64,000 nt of DNA from the NCBI GenBank assembly GCA_017163975.1, contig JAFFSR010000316.1:2020001-2084000 (forward strand). Direction: 5' to 3'. This stretch comes from Anastatus disparis. Its lineage: Eukaryota; Arthropoda; Insecta; Hymenoptera; Eupelmidae. The notes below the pieces were generated by a model, which saw nothing but the letters and a program-made list of their open reading frames with translations, was not told the origin of the DNA and searched no databases. Shown in pieces: positions 21,754-36,700 of the stretch (positions are counted from its first letter, which is position 1; every line of letters starts with the position of its first letter). The position numbers and the translations under genes are program-made.

Positions 21754-22164
21754 TTAACGGCATGTCGGAGCTGCAGCAATCGAGTTTTGCTTTTTTTATT
21801 TTATCGATATCTTTTTAAATTCTTAAATTAAACAAATATAATGACTTGTCCGCACTAAAGTTATATTAGTACAATAATTTTTGTTAAAATAAAAAATCAT
21901 TTGGACTTGTTATTTTTTTATGAGCTTGGATTGGAAATTAGATATCAAACTCGACAAACCTAACCTTAAAATACGATATATTGAAAGTTTTTATTATAAC
22001 TTTGTATGTATAATATTTTGGTGGTTTTCTTGAGTTGTCCGCACTAGAGTTTAATCTTACAAATTTTTTCTTTATAGCAAAAAAACTCAATTAAACGCAT
22101 CGTTTATTCATAAGTTAAGATTGGAAATATTATTAGAAGGCGGACAGCTTCGTCATGCTCTTAC
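21754..22164 (+). mobile_element. TTAA MITE family T2, copy with a decayed right TTAA
   Basis: 411 bp, left TTAA intact (21754-21757), right site now TTAC (22161-22164). Otherwise close to 19791-20191. Non-coding. Confidence 0.85.
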
Positions 22165-23470
22165 AGTGTAAATAAATTTTATTCGAAATGTTAAAATTTT
22201 ATGGAATTTAAAATGATGTCTCGTGATTGAGTATATACAAAGTTCTACAACAAAAGTTCATTATTCGTAAAGCAAAATTGTTACTATTGCGCAACACCTA
22301 GCAGAAAAATATATTTCCATTTCATTAAGATTACACAGGTAAACTAAAATAGTATATTACGTAGCAAGTGCGCGAAACATGCGATTCACACACAAGCCGT
22401 GTTTCTCGCCCGAGTGAAGCGAAGGGGACAACAAAACGAGTAAATAACATATTAAAAATAAAAATACATATGAAAATACATATCACAAATAAAACATATT
22501 AAAATACATATAATAAAAAAAATACATATAAAAATATATATATTATGAAGAAAAATATATATTATAAAAATAAATAAAAAAAGAATAATTATTAAATAAA
22601 TATGATATATAACTCAAAACAACGAAATGAATTTAACTAGAGAATTAATTTATTAGTAAACTACTAAATATCATAAAAATAATGATCACAATTAATTTAA
22701 TAAAAAAAATTATAATAATAATTCAATATTTTTTTGTATTTAAATTGACATTTTTTGCTACTTCAGTTATATAGCATGAAGCATTAATTGATTACACTCA
22801 GAATCACTTTCCGATGACATTATTTTTAAAACATTTACTATTAGAATAGCTAAATCTTTTGCTTACTTTTTTCACGCTTGTATATAAGAAAAAAAAAGAA
22901 AGCTTTCGTGCATGAAGCCGGCGCTAAGCGAAAAACAATCATAAATGGTTGTAAAATTTTTCACGCACTGCTGTGAGTACAAAGACTGCTTCGCACACTG
23001 AATAGAGGCACAAAAAACTGTGTTTCGCACACGAGTGTCTTCAACAAACATATTCTTCCTCTACTTTACACATAACACTTTTTTTATGAATTTTGGGTTA
23101 CTGAATTCGACCTGATACTTTGTTTTGCAATGTTGTTTAATTAAAAAAAAAAAAATAGTAGAAAACACAATATTTTATGTTTTTTGGGTTTTTTGTTAAA
23201 ATATATAATGTGATAAAAATTCAATGTCCTTACTTTTCTCATATCCACACTGTAAAGGTTTTAGTATAGCTACAGTTCTTACTTCATATTATAGTACTAT
23301 TATTAGTGCTAGTTTTAGCAATACACTTTTTAAATATCTGTAGCCATTGTATCACAAATAAATTATAGAAAAACAAAATAGTTTAATTGATCTTTTATCA
23401 AGTTTAGTTACTGAACAAAACTAATTGATGCCAAAGTTCAAGTTATGAGAAATTTGAATGCTAACTATAT
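22165..23470. other. Intergenic with a fragment of the CAAGTGCGCG repeat family
   Basis: At 22347 AAATAGTATATTACGTAGCA begins a patch (to about 22440) with CGCCCGAGTGAAGCGAAGGG, resembling the starts at 3673 and 45202. The rest, including CG-containing words at 22910-23040, shows no gene. Confidence 0.4.
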
Positions 23471-23839
23471 TTAAGGAGGTCACGTATCTTCATCCTTTTC
23501 TAATCAAAGAATTATTGTATTTCAAATACAATATTTGCAATAACTAATAACTTTAGCAAAAAATAAAGAGATAGCCCCATCTCGTATTATAAAAAGCAAT
23601 ATTTTATTTGATGAGAAAGAATTGATTTTATTGCTTCGTTTTCAAAAAAAACCTTGAAAAACTTGAAACATAGAGGTTAGGGTTAACAATTTGGTTTTTC
23701 AAGGTTTTCTTAAAAACGAATAAATCCCATACAGCATGAAAGGACTTTGAAAGGATTCTGAAAGGATTCATGAAAGGACTACAATCTTTCAGAAATATTT
23801 CACTGAAAGGATTCTGAAATAATTCTATGTCCGAGGTAT

Positions 23840-24320
23840 TATTCTTTTAAAAATAATACATAAAAATATTTCATAAAGAATTCACAAGACATTTCAAAAT
23901 CCTTTCAATGGAAGAATTTTGTAAGGATCCATGAATTCTTTTGGTAATAATTCGTAAATCTTTTCATACATCTTCCATTGAAAGGATTCTGTAAGAATAA
24001 TATGAAATATTTTAAAAATATTTCATTGTATTATTTCTAAAAGGAATATACCTCGGACATAGAATTATTACAGAATCCTTTCAATGAAAGAATTCTGTAA
24101 GGATCCATGAATTCTTTTGGTAATAATTCGTAAATCTTTTCATACATCTTTCATTGAAAGTATTCTGTAAGAATGATATAAAATATTTTTAAAATATTTC
24201 ATTGTATTATTTCTGAAAGAAATATACCTCGGACATAGAATTATTACAGAATCCTTTCAATGAAAGAATTCTGTAAGAATCCATGAATTCTTTTAACAAT
24301 AATGCATTAATCTTTTCATC
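23840..24320. repeat. 176-bp tandem repeat, about 2.7 copies
   Basis: CATGAATTCTTTTGGTAATA-type landmarks at 23931, 24107 and 24283 give a period of 176 bp. Units contain TTTCAATGAAAG and CCTCGGACATAGAATTATTA. Lies between the left arm of the large element and the microsatellite. Confidence 0.85.
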
Positions 24321-24397
24321 TATCTTTAGTTGAGAGACGTGTAAAGTTCTAGAAATTTTATTCTTTTCTGTATTATTTAAGAATCAGTTTAGAATTA

Positions 24398-24717
<320 letters not shown>

Positions 24718-27700
24718 TATTTCTAAATGATTCTGTTATATTTCACGTTTTCTTTCATAAAGTCCTTACAAAGTCCATTCAGTAAGGATTCATGTAATAA
24801 CTTTTATTCTCGTCATAAGTTATTTCATGAAATATTTCAAAAAGATTTTAAAATTATTTCATGTATGTTTTCTTGAGACTTTACCAAAATATTACATGAA
24901 TTATTTCATAAAAGCTTTTTGGAAGAATCTTGAAATTATTCGGTGAAAGAATAACTTGAATTATTCCAAAAATCTTTCTAAATTATTTTACGACTGAAAC
25001 CTTCGAAAGATTTCTGAGTTATTTCTTGTTTCCTTTCAAGAAGTCTTTTCAAAGTCCTTTCAGTAAGGATTCATGTAATAACTTTTATTCTCATCATAAG
25101 TTATTTCATGAAAGATTTCAAAAAGATTTCAAAATTATTTCATGTAAGATTTCTTGAGACTTTACCAAAATATTGCAGGAATTATTTCATGAAAGCTTTT
25201 TGAATGAATCTTGAAATTATTCGGTGAAAGAATAACTTAGATCATTCCAAAAATCTTTCTAAATTATTTTCTGATTTTAATCGTTGGAAGATTGCTGAGT
25301 TATTTCTTGTTTCCTTTCAAGAAGTCTTTTCAAAGTCCTTTGAGTAAGGATTCATGTAATAACTTTTATTCTCATCAAAAGTTATTTCATGAAAGATTTC
25401 AAAAAGATTTCAAAATTATTTCATGTAAGATTTCTTGAGACTTTACCAAAATATTGCAGGAATTATTTCATGAAAGCTTTTTGGAAGAATCTTGAAATTA
25501 TTCGGTGAAAGAATAACTTAGATTATTCCAAAAATCTTTCTGAATTATTTTACGACTGAAATCTTCGAAAGATTTCTGAGTTATTTCTTGTTTCCTTTCA
25601 AGAAGTCTTTTCAAAGTCCTTTCAGTAAGGATTCATGTAATAACTTTTATTCTCATCATAAGTTATTTCATGAAAGATTTCAAAAAGATTTCAAAATTAT
25701 TTCATGTATGATTTCTTGAGACTTTACCAAAATATTGCAGGAATTATTTCATGAAAGCTTTTTGGTAGAATCTTGAAATCATTCGGTGAAAGAATAACTT
25801 AGATTATTTCAAAAATCTTTCTAAATTATTTTCTGATTTTAATCGTTGGAAGATTTCTGAGTTCTTTCTTGTTTCCTTTCAAGAAGTCTTTTCAAAGTCC
25901 TTTTAGTAAGGATTTATGTAATAACTTTTATTCTCATCATAAGTTATTTCATGAAATATTTCAAAAAAATTTCAAAATTATTTCATGTATGATTTCTTGA
26001 GACTTTACCAAAATATTGCAGGAATTATTTCATGAAAGCTTTTTGAATGAATCTTGAAATTATTCGGTGAAAGAATAACTTAGATCATTCCAAAAATCTT
26101 TCTAAATTATTTTCTGATTTTAATCGTTGGAAGATTTCTGAGTTCTTTCTTGTTTCCTTTCAAGAAGTCTTTTCAAAGTCCTTTGAGTATAGATTTATGT
26201 AATAACTTTTTTTCTCATCATAAGTTATTTCATGAAATATTTCAAAAAGATTTCAAAATTATTTCATGTATGATTTCTTAAGACTTTACCAAAATATTAC
26301 ATGAATTATTTCATAAAAGCTTTTTGGAAGAATCTTGAAATTATTCGATGAAAGAATAACTTAGATTATTCCAAAAATCTTTCTGAATTATTTTACGACC
26401 GAAATCTTCAAAAGATTTCTGAGTTATTTCTTGTTTCCTTTCAAGAAGTCTTTTCAAAGTCCTTTCAGTAAGGATTCATGTAATAACTTTTATTCTCATC
26501 AAAAGTTATTTCATGAAAGATTTCAAAAAGATTTCAAAATTATTTCATGTAAGATTTCTTGAGACTTTACCAAAATATTGCAGGAATTATTTCATGAAAG
26601 CTTTTTGGAAGAATCTTGAAATTATTCGGTGAAAGAATAACTTAGATTATTCCAAAAATCTTTCTGAATTATTTTACGACCGAAATCTTCAAAAGATTTC
26701 TGAGTTATTTCTTGTTTCCTTTCAAGAAGTCTTTTCAAAGTCCTTTCAGTAAGGATTCATGTAATAACTTTTATTCTTATCATAAGTTATTTCATGAAAG
26801 ATTTCAAAAAGATTTCAAAATTATTTCATGTATGATTTTTTGAAACTTTACCAAAATATTGCATGAATTATTTCATGAAAGTTTTTTGGTAGAATCTTGA
26901 AATCATTCGGTGAAAGAATAACTTAGATTATTTCAAAAATCTTTCTAAATTATTTTCTGATTTTAATCGTTGGAAGATTTCTGAGTTCTTTCTTGTTTCC
27001 TTTCAAGAAGTCTTTTCAAAGTCCTTTAAGTAAGGATTTATGTAATAACTTTTATTCTCATCATAAGTTATTTCATGAAATATTTCAAAAAATTTCTAAA
27101 TTATTTCATGTATGATTTCTTGAGACTTTACCAAAATATTGCAGGAATTATTTCATGAAAGCTTTTTGAATGAATCTTGAAATTATTCGGTGAAAGAATA
27201 ACTTAGATCATTCCAAAAATCTTTCTAAATTATTTTCTGATTTTAATCGTTGGACGATTTCTGAGTTCTTTCTTGTTTCCTTTCAAGAAGTCTTTTCAAA
27301 GTCCTTTGAGTATAGATTTATGTAATAACTTTTTTTCTCATCATAAGTTATTTCATGAAATATTTCATAAAGATTTTAAAATTATTTCATGTATGTTTTC
27401 TTGAGACTTTACCAAAATATTACATGAATTATTTCATAAAAGCTTTTGGAAGAATCTTGAAATTATTCGGTGAAAGAATAACTTGAATTATTCCAAAAAT
27501 CTTTCTAAATTATTTTACGACTCAAACCTTCGAAAGATTTCTGAGTTATTTCTTGTTTCCTTTCAAGAAGTCTTTTCAAAGTCCTTTCAGTAAGGATTCA
27601 TGTAATAACTTTTATTCTCATCAAAAGTTATTTCATGAAAGATTTCAAAAGATTTCAAAATTATTTCATGTAAGATTTCTTGAGACTTTACCAAAATATT

Positions 27701-30700
27701 GCAGGAATTATTTCATGAAAGCTTTTTGGAAGAATCTTGAAATTATTCGGTGAAAGAATAACTTAGATTATTCCAAAAATCTTTCTGAATTATTTTACGA
27801 CTGAAATCTTCGAAAGATTTCTGAGTTATTTTTTGTTTCCTTTCAAGAAGTCTTTTCAAAGTCCTTTCAGTAAGGATTCATGTAATAACTTTTATTCTTA
27901 TCATAAGTTATTTCATGAAAGATTTCAAAAAGATTTCAAAATTATTTCATGTATGATTTTTTGAAACTTTACCAAAATATTGCATGAATTATTTCATGAA
28001 AGTTTTTGGTAGAATCTTGAAATCATTCGGTGAAAGAATAACTTAGATTATTTCAAAAATCTTTCTAAATTATTTTCTGATTTTAATCGTTGGAAGATTT
28101 CTGAGTTCTTACTTGTTTCCTTTCAAGAAGTCTTTTCAAAGTCCTTTTAGTAAGGATTTATGTAATAACTTTTATTCTCATCATAAGTTATTTCATGAAA
28201 TATTTCAAAAAAATTTCAAAATTATTTCATGTATGATTTCTTGAGACTTTACCAAAATATTGCAGGAATTATTTCATGAAAGCTTTTTGAATGAATCTTG
28301 AAATTATTCGGTGAAAGAATAACTTAGATCATTCCAAAAATCTTTCTAAATTATTTTCTGATTTTAATCGTTGGAAGATTTCTGAGTTCTTTCTTGTTTC
28401 CTTTCAAGAAGTCTTTTCAAAGTCCTTTGAGTATAGATTTATGTAATAACTTTTATTCTCATCATAAGTTATTTCATGAAATATTTCAAAAAGATTTTAA
28501 AATTATTTCATGCATGTTTTCTTGAGACTTTACCAAAATATTACATGAATTATTTCATAAAAGCTTTTTGGAAGAATCTTGAAATTATTCGGTGAAAGAA
28601 TAACTTAGATTATTCCAAAAATCTTTCTGAATTATTTTATATATATATATATATAACGAATCTGATGATAAAATTATTCATAGAATTACGCATAGTTTTA
28701 CAGCGGCTAAAATCGAAGTTATCATAACACAGACATCGCACGCATAACAATTTATAGTTTCCATTTAAGATTCTTATTTTCCTTATATATGAAACGGGAA
28801 GCACTCTTACCGCTTGCGAGAGTAAGAGATACCGCCATCAAGCGGATAAATTATAAACTAATCCCGAAAATATTTCTAAATGATTCTGTTATATTTCACG
28901 TTTTCTTTCATAAAGTCCTTACAAAGTCCATTCAGTAAGGATTCATGTAATAACTTTTATTCTCGTCATAAGTTATTTCATGAAATATTTCAAAAAGATT
29001 TTAAAATTATTTCATGTATGTTTTCTTGAGACTTTACCAAAATATTACATGAATTATTTCATAAAAGCTTTTTGGAAGAATCTTGAAATTATTCGGTGAA
29101 AGAATAACTTGAATTATTCCAAAAATCTTTCTAAATTATTTTACGACTGAAACCTTCGAAAGATTTCTGAGTTATTTCTTGTTTCCTTTCAAGAAGTCTT
29201 TTCAAAGTCCTTTCAGTAAGGATTCATGTAATAACTTTTATTCTCATCATAAGTTATTTCATGAAAGATTTCAAAAGATTTCAAAATTATTTCATGTAAG
29301 ATTTCTTGAGACTTTACCAAAATATTGCAGGAATTATTTCATGAAAGCTTTTGAATGAATCTTGAAATTATTCGGTGAAAGAATAACTTAGATCATTCCA
29401 AAAATCTTTCTAAATTATTTTCTGATTTTAATCGTTGGAAGATTGCTGAGTTATTTCTTGTTTCCTTTCAAGAAGTCTTTTCAAAGTCCTTTGAGTAAGG
29501 ATTCATGTAATAACTTTTATTCTCATCAAAAGTTATTTCATGAAAGATTTCAAAAGATTTCAAAATTATTTCATGTAAGATTTCTTGAGACTTTACCAAA
29601 ATATTGCAGGAATTATTTCATGAAAGCTTTTTGGAAGAATCTTGAAATTATTCGGTGAAAGAATAACTTAGATTATTCCAAAAATCTTTCTGAATTATTT
29701 TACGACTGAAATCTTCGAAAGATTTCTGAGTTATTTCTTGTTTCCTTTCAAGAAGTCTTTTCAAAGTCCTTTCAGTAAGGATTCATGTAATAACTTTTAT
29801 TCTCATCATAAGTTATTTCATGAAAGATTTCAAAAAGATTTCAAAATTATTTCATGTATGATTTCTTGAGACTTTACCAAAATATTGCAGGAATTATTTC
29901 ATGAAAGCTTTTTGGTAGAATCTTGAAATCATTCGGTGAAAGAATAACTTAGATTATTTCAAAAATCTTTCTAAATTATTTTCTGATTTTAATCGTTGGA
30001 AGATTTCTGAGTTCTTTCTTGTTTCCTTTCAAGAAGTCTTTTCAAAGTCCTTTTAGTAAGGATTTATGTAATAACTTTTATTCTCATCATAAGTTATTTC
30101 ATGAAATATTTCAAAAAAATTTCAAAATTATTTCATGTATGATTTCTTGAGACTTTACCAAAATATTGCAGGAATTATTTCATGAAAGCTTTTTGAATGA
30201 ATCTTGAAATTATTCGGTGAAAGAATAACTTAGATCATTCCAAAAATCTTTCTAAATTATTTTCTGATTTTAATCGTTGGAAGATTTCTGAGTTCTTTCT
30301 TGTTTCCTTTCAAGAAGTCTTTTCAAAGTCCTTTGAGTATAGATTTATGTAATAACTTTTTTTCTCATCATAAGTTATTTCATGAAATATTTCAAAAAGA
30401 TTTCAAAATTATTTCATGTATGATTTCTTAAGACTTTACCAAAATATTACATGAATTATTTCATAAAAGCTTTTGGAAGAATCTTGAAATTATTCGATGA
30501 AAGAATAACTTAGATTATTCCAAAAATCTTTCTGAATTATTTTACGACCGAAATCTTCAAAAGATTTCTGAGTTATTTCTTGTTTCCTTTCAAGAAGTCT
30601 TTTCAAAGTCCTTTCAGTAAGGATTCATGTAATAACTTTTATTCTCATCAAAGTTATTTCATGAAAGATTTCAAAAGATTTCAAAATTATTTCATGTAAG

Positions 30701-33700
30701 ATTTCTTGAGACTTTACCAAAATATTGCAGGAATTATTTCATGAAAGCTTTTTGGAAGAATCTTGAAATTATTCGGTGAAAGAATAACTTAGATTATTCC
30801 AAAAATCTTTCTGAATTATTTTACGACCGAAATCTTCAAAAGATTTCTGAGTTATTTCTTGTTTCCTTTCAAGAAGTCTTTTCAAAGTCCTTTCAGTAAG
30901 GATTCATGTAATAACTTTTATTCTTATCATAAGTTATTTCATGAAAGATTTCAAAAAGATTTCAAAATTATTTCATGTATGATTTTTTGAAACTTTACCA
31001 AAATATTGCATGAATTATTTCATGAAAGTTTTTTGGTAGAATCTTGAAATCATTCGGTGAAAGAATAACTTAGATTATTTCAAAAATCTTTCTAAATTAT
31101 TTTCTGATTTTAATCGTTGGAAGATTTCTGAGTTCTTTCTTGTTTCCTTTCAAGAAGTCTTTTCAAAGTCCTTTAAGTAAGGATTTATGTAATAACTTTT
31201 ATTCTCATCATAAGTTATTTCATGAAATATTTCAAAAAAATTTCTAAATTATTTCATGTATGATTTCTTGAGACTTTACCAAAATATTGCAGGAATTATT
31301 TCATGAAAGCTTTTTGAATGAATCTTGAAATTATTCGGTGAAAGAATAACTTAGATCATTCCAAAAATCTTTCTAAATTATTTTCTGATTTTAATCGTTG
31401 GACGATTTCTGAGTTCTTTCTTGTTTCCTTTCAAGAAGTCTTTTCAAAGTCCTTTGAGTATAGATTTATGTAATAACTTTTTTTCTCATCATAAGTTATT
31501 TCATGAAATATTTCATAAAGATTTTAAAATTATTTCATGTATGTTTTCTTGAGACTTTACCAAAATATTACATGAATTATTTCATAAAAGCTTTTTGGAA
31601 GAATCTTGAAATTATTCGGTGAAAGAATAACTTGAATTATTCCAAAAATCTTTCTAAATTATTTTACGACTCAAACCTTCGAAAGATTTCTGAGTTATTT
31701 CTTGTTTCCTTTCAAGAAGTCTTTTCAAAGTCCTTTCAGTAAGGATTCATGTAATAACTTTTATTCTCATCAAAAGTTATTTCATGAAAGATTTCAAAAA
31801 GATTTCAAAATTATTTCATGTAAGATTTCTTGAGACTTTACCAAAATATTGCAGGAATTATTTCATGAAAGCTTTTTGGAAGAATCTTGAAATTATTCGG
31901 TGAAAGAATAACTTAGATTATTCCAAAAATCTTTCTGAATTATTTTACGACTGAAATCTTCGAAAGATTTCTGAGTTATTTTTTGTTTCCTTTCAAGAAG
32001 TCTTTTCAAAGTCCTTTCAGTAAGGATTCATGTAATAACTTTTATTCTTATCATAAGTTATTTCATGAAAGATTTCAAAAAGATTTCAAAATTATTTCAT
32101 GTATGATTTTTTGAAACTTTACCAAAATATTGCATGAATTATTTCATGAAAGTTTTTTGGTAGAATCTTGAAATCATTCGGTGAAAGAATAACTTAGATT
32201 ATTTCAAAAATCTTTCTAAATTATTTTCTGATTTTAATCGTTGGAAGATTTCTGAGTTCTTACTTGTTTCCTTTCAAGAAGTCTTTTCAAAGTCCTTTTA
32301 GTAAGGATTTATGTAATAACTTTTATTCTCATCATAAGTTATTTCATGAAATATTTCAAAAAAATTTCAAAATTATTTCATGTATGATTTCTTGAGACTT
32401 TACCAAAATATTGCAGGAATTATTTCATGAAAGCTTTTTGAATGAATCTTGAAATTATTCGGTGAAAGAATAACTTAGATCATTCCAAAAATCTTTCTAA
32501 ATTATTTTCTGATTTTAATCGTTGGAAGATTTCTGAGTTCTTTCTTGTTTCCTTTCAAGAAGTCTTTTCAAAGTCCTTTGAGTATAGATTTATGTAATAA
32601 CTTTTATTCTCATCATAAGTTATTTCATGAAATATTTCAAAAAGATTTTAAAATTATTTCATGCATGTTTTCTTGAGACTTTACCAAAATATTACATGAA
32701 TTATTTCATAAAAGCTTTTTGGAAGAATCTTGAAATTATTCGGTGAAAGAATAACTTAGATTATTCCAAAAATCTTTCTGAATTATTTTATATATATATA
32801 TATATAACGAATCTGATGATAAAATTATTCATAGAATTACGCATAGTTTTACAGCGGCTAAAATCGAAGTTATCATAACACAGACATCGCACGCATAACA
32901 ATTTATAGTTTCCATTTAAGATTTCTTATTTTCCTTATATATATGAACGGGAAGCACTCTTACCGCTTGCGAGAGTAAGAGATACCGCCATCAAGCGGAT
33001 AAATTATAAACTAATCCCGAAAATATTTCTAAATGATTCTGTTATATTTCACGTTTTCTTTCATAAAGTCCTTACAAAGTCCATTCAGTAAGGATTCATG
33101 TAATAACTTTTATTCTCGTCATAAGTTATTTCATGAAATATTTCAAAAAGATTTTAAAATTATTTCATGTATGTTTTCTTGAGACTTTACCAAAATATTA
33201 CATGAATTATTTCATAAAAGCTTTTTGGAAGAATCTTGAAATTATTCGGTGAAAGAATAACTTGAATTATTCCAAAAATCTTTCTAAATTATTTTACGAC
33301 TGAAACCTTCGAAAGATTTCTGAGTTATTTCTTGTTTCCTTTCAAGAAGTCTTTTCAAAGTCCTTTCAGTAAGGATTCATGTAATAACTTTTATTCTTAT
33401 CATAAGTTATTTCATGAAAGATTTCAAAAAGATTTCAAAATTATTTCATGTAAGATTTCTTGAGACTTTACCAAAATATTGCAGGAATTATTTCATGAAA
33501 GCTTTTTGAATGAATCTTGAAATTATTCGGTGAAAGAATAACTTAGATCATTCCAAAAATCTTTCTAAATTATTTTCTGATTTTAATCGTTGGAAGATTT
33601 CTGAGTTCTTTCTTGTTTCCTTTCAAGAAGTCTTTTCAAAGTCCTTTGAGTATAGATTTATGTAATAACTTTTTTTCTCATCATAAGTTATTTCATGAAA

Positions 33701-36700
33701 TATTTCAAAAAGATTTCAAAATTATTTCATGTATGATTTCTTAAGACTTTACCAAAATATTACATGAATTATTTCATAAAAGCTTTTTGGAAGAATCTTG
33801 AAATTATTCGATGAAAGAATAACTTAGATTATTCCAAAAATCTTTCTGAATTATTTTACGACCGAAATCTTCAAAAGATTTCTGAGTTATTTCTTGTTTC
33901 CTTTCAAGAAGTCTTTTCAAAGTCCTTTCAGTAAGGATTCATGTAATAACTTTTATTCTCATCAAAAGTTATTTCATGAAAGATTTCAAAAAGATTTCAA
34001 AATTATTTCATGTAAGATTTCTTGAGACTTTACCAAAATATTGCAGGAATTATTTCATGAAAGCTTTTTGGAAGAATCTTGAAATTATTCGGTGAAAGAA
34101 TAACTTAGATTATTCCAAAAATCTTTCTGAATTATTTTACGACCGAAATCTTCAAAAGATTTCTGAGTTATTTCTTGTTTCCTTTCAAGAAGTCTTTTCA
34201 AAGTCCTTTCAGTAAGGATTCATGTAATAACTTTTATTCTTATCATAAGTTATTTCATGAAAGATTTCAAAAAGATTTCAAAATTATTTCATGTATTATT
34301 TTTTGAAACTTTACCAAAATATTGCATGAATTATTTCATGAAAGTTTTTGGTAGAATCTTGAAATCATTCGGTGAAAGAATAACTTAGATTATTTCAAAA
34401 ATCTTTCTAAATTATTTTCTGATTTTAATCGTTGGAAGATTTCTGAGTTCTTTCTTGTTTCCTTTCAAGAAGTCTTTTCAAAGTCCTTTAAGTAAGGATT
34501 TATGTAATAACTTTTATTCTCATCATAAGTTATTTCATGAAATATTTCAAAAAAATTTCAAAATTATTTCATGTATGATTTCTTGAGACTTTACCAAAAT
34601 ATTGCAGGAATTATTTCATGAAAGCTTTTTGAATGAATCTTGAAATTATTCGGTGAAAGAATAACTTAGATCATTCCAAAAATCTTTCTAAATTATTTTC
34701 TGATTTTAATCGTTGGACGATTTCTGAGTTCTTTCTTGTTTCCTTTCAAGAAGTCTTTTCAAAGTCCTTTTGAGTATAGATTTATGTAATAACTTTTTTT
34801 CTCATCATAAGTTATTTCATGAAATATTTCATAAAGATTTTAAAATTATTTCATGTATGTTTTCTTGAGACTTTACCAAAATATTACATGAATTATTTCA
34901 TAAAAGCTTTTTGGAAGAATCTTGAAATTATTCGGTGAAAGAATAACTTGAATTATTCCAAAAATCTTTCTAAATTATTTTACGACTCAAACCTTCGAAA
35001 GATTTCTGAGTTATTTCTTGTTTCCTTTCAAGAAGTCTTCTCAAAGTCCTTTCAGTAAGGATTCATGTAATAACTTTTATTCTCATCAAAAGTTATTTCA
35101 TGAAAGATTTCAAAAAGATTTCAAAATTATTTCATGTAAGATTTCTTGAGACTTTACCAAAATATTGCAGGAATTATTTCATGAAAGCTTTTTGGAAGAA
35201 TCTTGAAATTATTCGGTGAAAGAATAACTTAGATTATTCCAAAAATCTTTCTGAATTATTTTACGACTGAAATCTTCGAAAGATTTCTGAGTTATTTTTT
35301 GTTTCCTTTCAAGAAGTCTTTTCAAAGTCCTTTCAGTAAGGATTCATGTAATAACTTTTATTCTTATCATAAGTTATTTCATGAAAGATTTCAAAAAGAT
35401 TTCAAAATTATTTCATGTATGATTTTTTGAAACTTTACCAAAATATTGCATGAATTATTTCATGAAAGTTTTTTGGTAGAATCTTGAAATCATTCGGTGA
35501 AAGAATAACTTAGATTATTTCAAAAATCTTTCTAAATTATTTTCTGATTTTAATCGTTGGAAGATTTCTGAGTTCTTACTTGTTTCCTTTCAAGAAGTCT
35601 TTTCAAAGTCCTTTTAGTAAGGATTTATGTAATAACTTTTATTCTCATCATAAGTTATTTCATGAAATATTTCAAAAAAATTTCAAAATTATTTCATGTA
35701 TGATTTCTTGAGACTTTACCAAAATATTGCAGGAATTATTTCATGAAAGCTTTTAAATGAATCTTGAAATTATTCGGTGAAAGAATAACTTAGATCATTC
35801 CAAAAATCTTTCTAAATTATTTTCTGATTTTAATCGTTGGAAGATTTCTGAGTTCTTTCTTGTTTCCTTTCAAGAAGTCTTTTCAAAGTCCTTTGAGTAT
35901 AGATTTATGTAATAACTTTTATTCTCATCATAAGTTATTTCATGAAATATTTCAAAAAGATTTTAAAATTATTTCATGTATGTTTTCTTGAGACTTTACC
36001 AAAATATTACATGAATTATTTCATAAAAGCTTTTTGGAAGAATCTTGAAATTATTCGGTGAAAGAATAACTTGAATTATTCTAAAAATCTTTCTAAATTA
36101 TTTTACGACTGAAACCTTCGAAAGATTTCTGAGTTATTTCTTGTTTCCTTTCAAGAAGTCTTTTCAAAGTCCTTCCAGTAAGGATTCATGTAATAACTAT
36201 TATTCTCATCATAAGTTATTTCATGAAAGATTTCAAAAAGATTTCAAAATTATTTCATGTAAGATTTCTTGAGACTTTACAAAAATATTGCGGGAATTAT
36301 TTCATGAAAGCTTTTTGGAAGAATCTTGAAATTATTCGGTGAAAGAATAACTTAGATTATTCCAAAAATCTTTCTGAATTATTTTACGACTGAAATCTTC
36401 GAAAGATTTCTGAGTTATTTCTTGTTTCCTTTCAAGAAGTCTTTTCAAAGTCCTTTCAGTAAGGATTCATGTAATAACTTTTATTCTCATCATAAGTTAT
36501 TTCATGAAAGATTTCAAAAAGATTTTAAAATTATTTCATGTATGATTTCTCGAGACTTTACCAAAATATTACATGAATTATTTCATAAAAGCTTTTTGGA
36601 AGAATCTTGAAATTATTCGGTGAAAGAATAACTTAGATTATTCCAAAAATCTTTCTAAATTATTTTCTGATTTTAATCGTTGGAAGATTTCTGAGTTCTT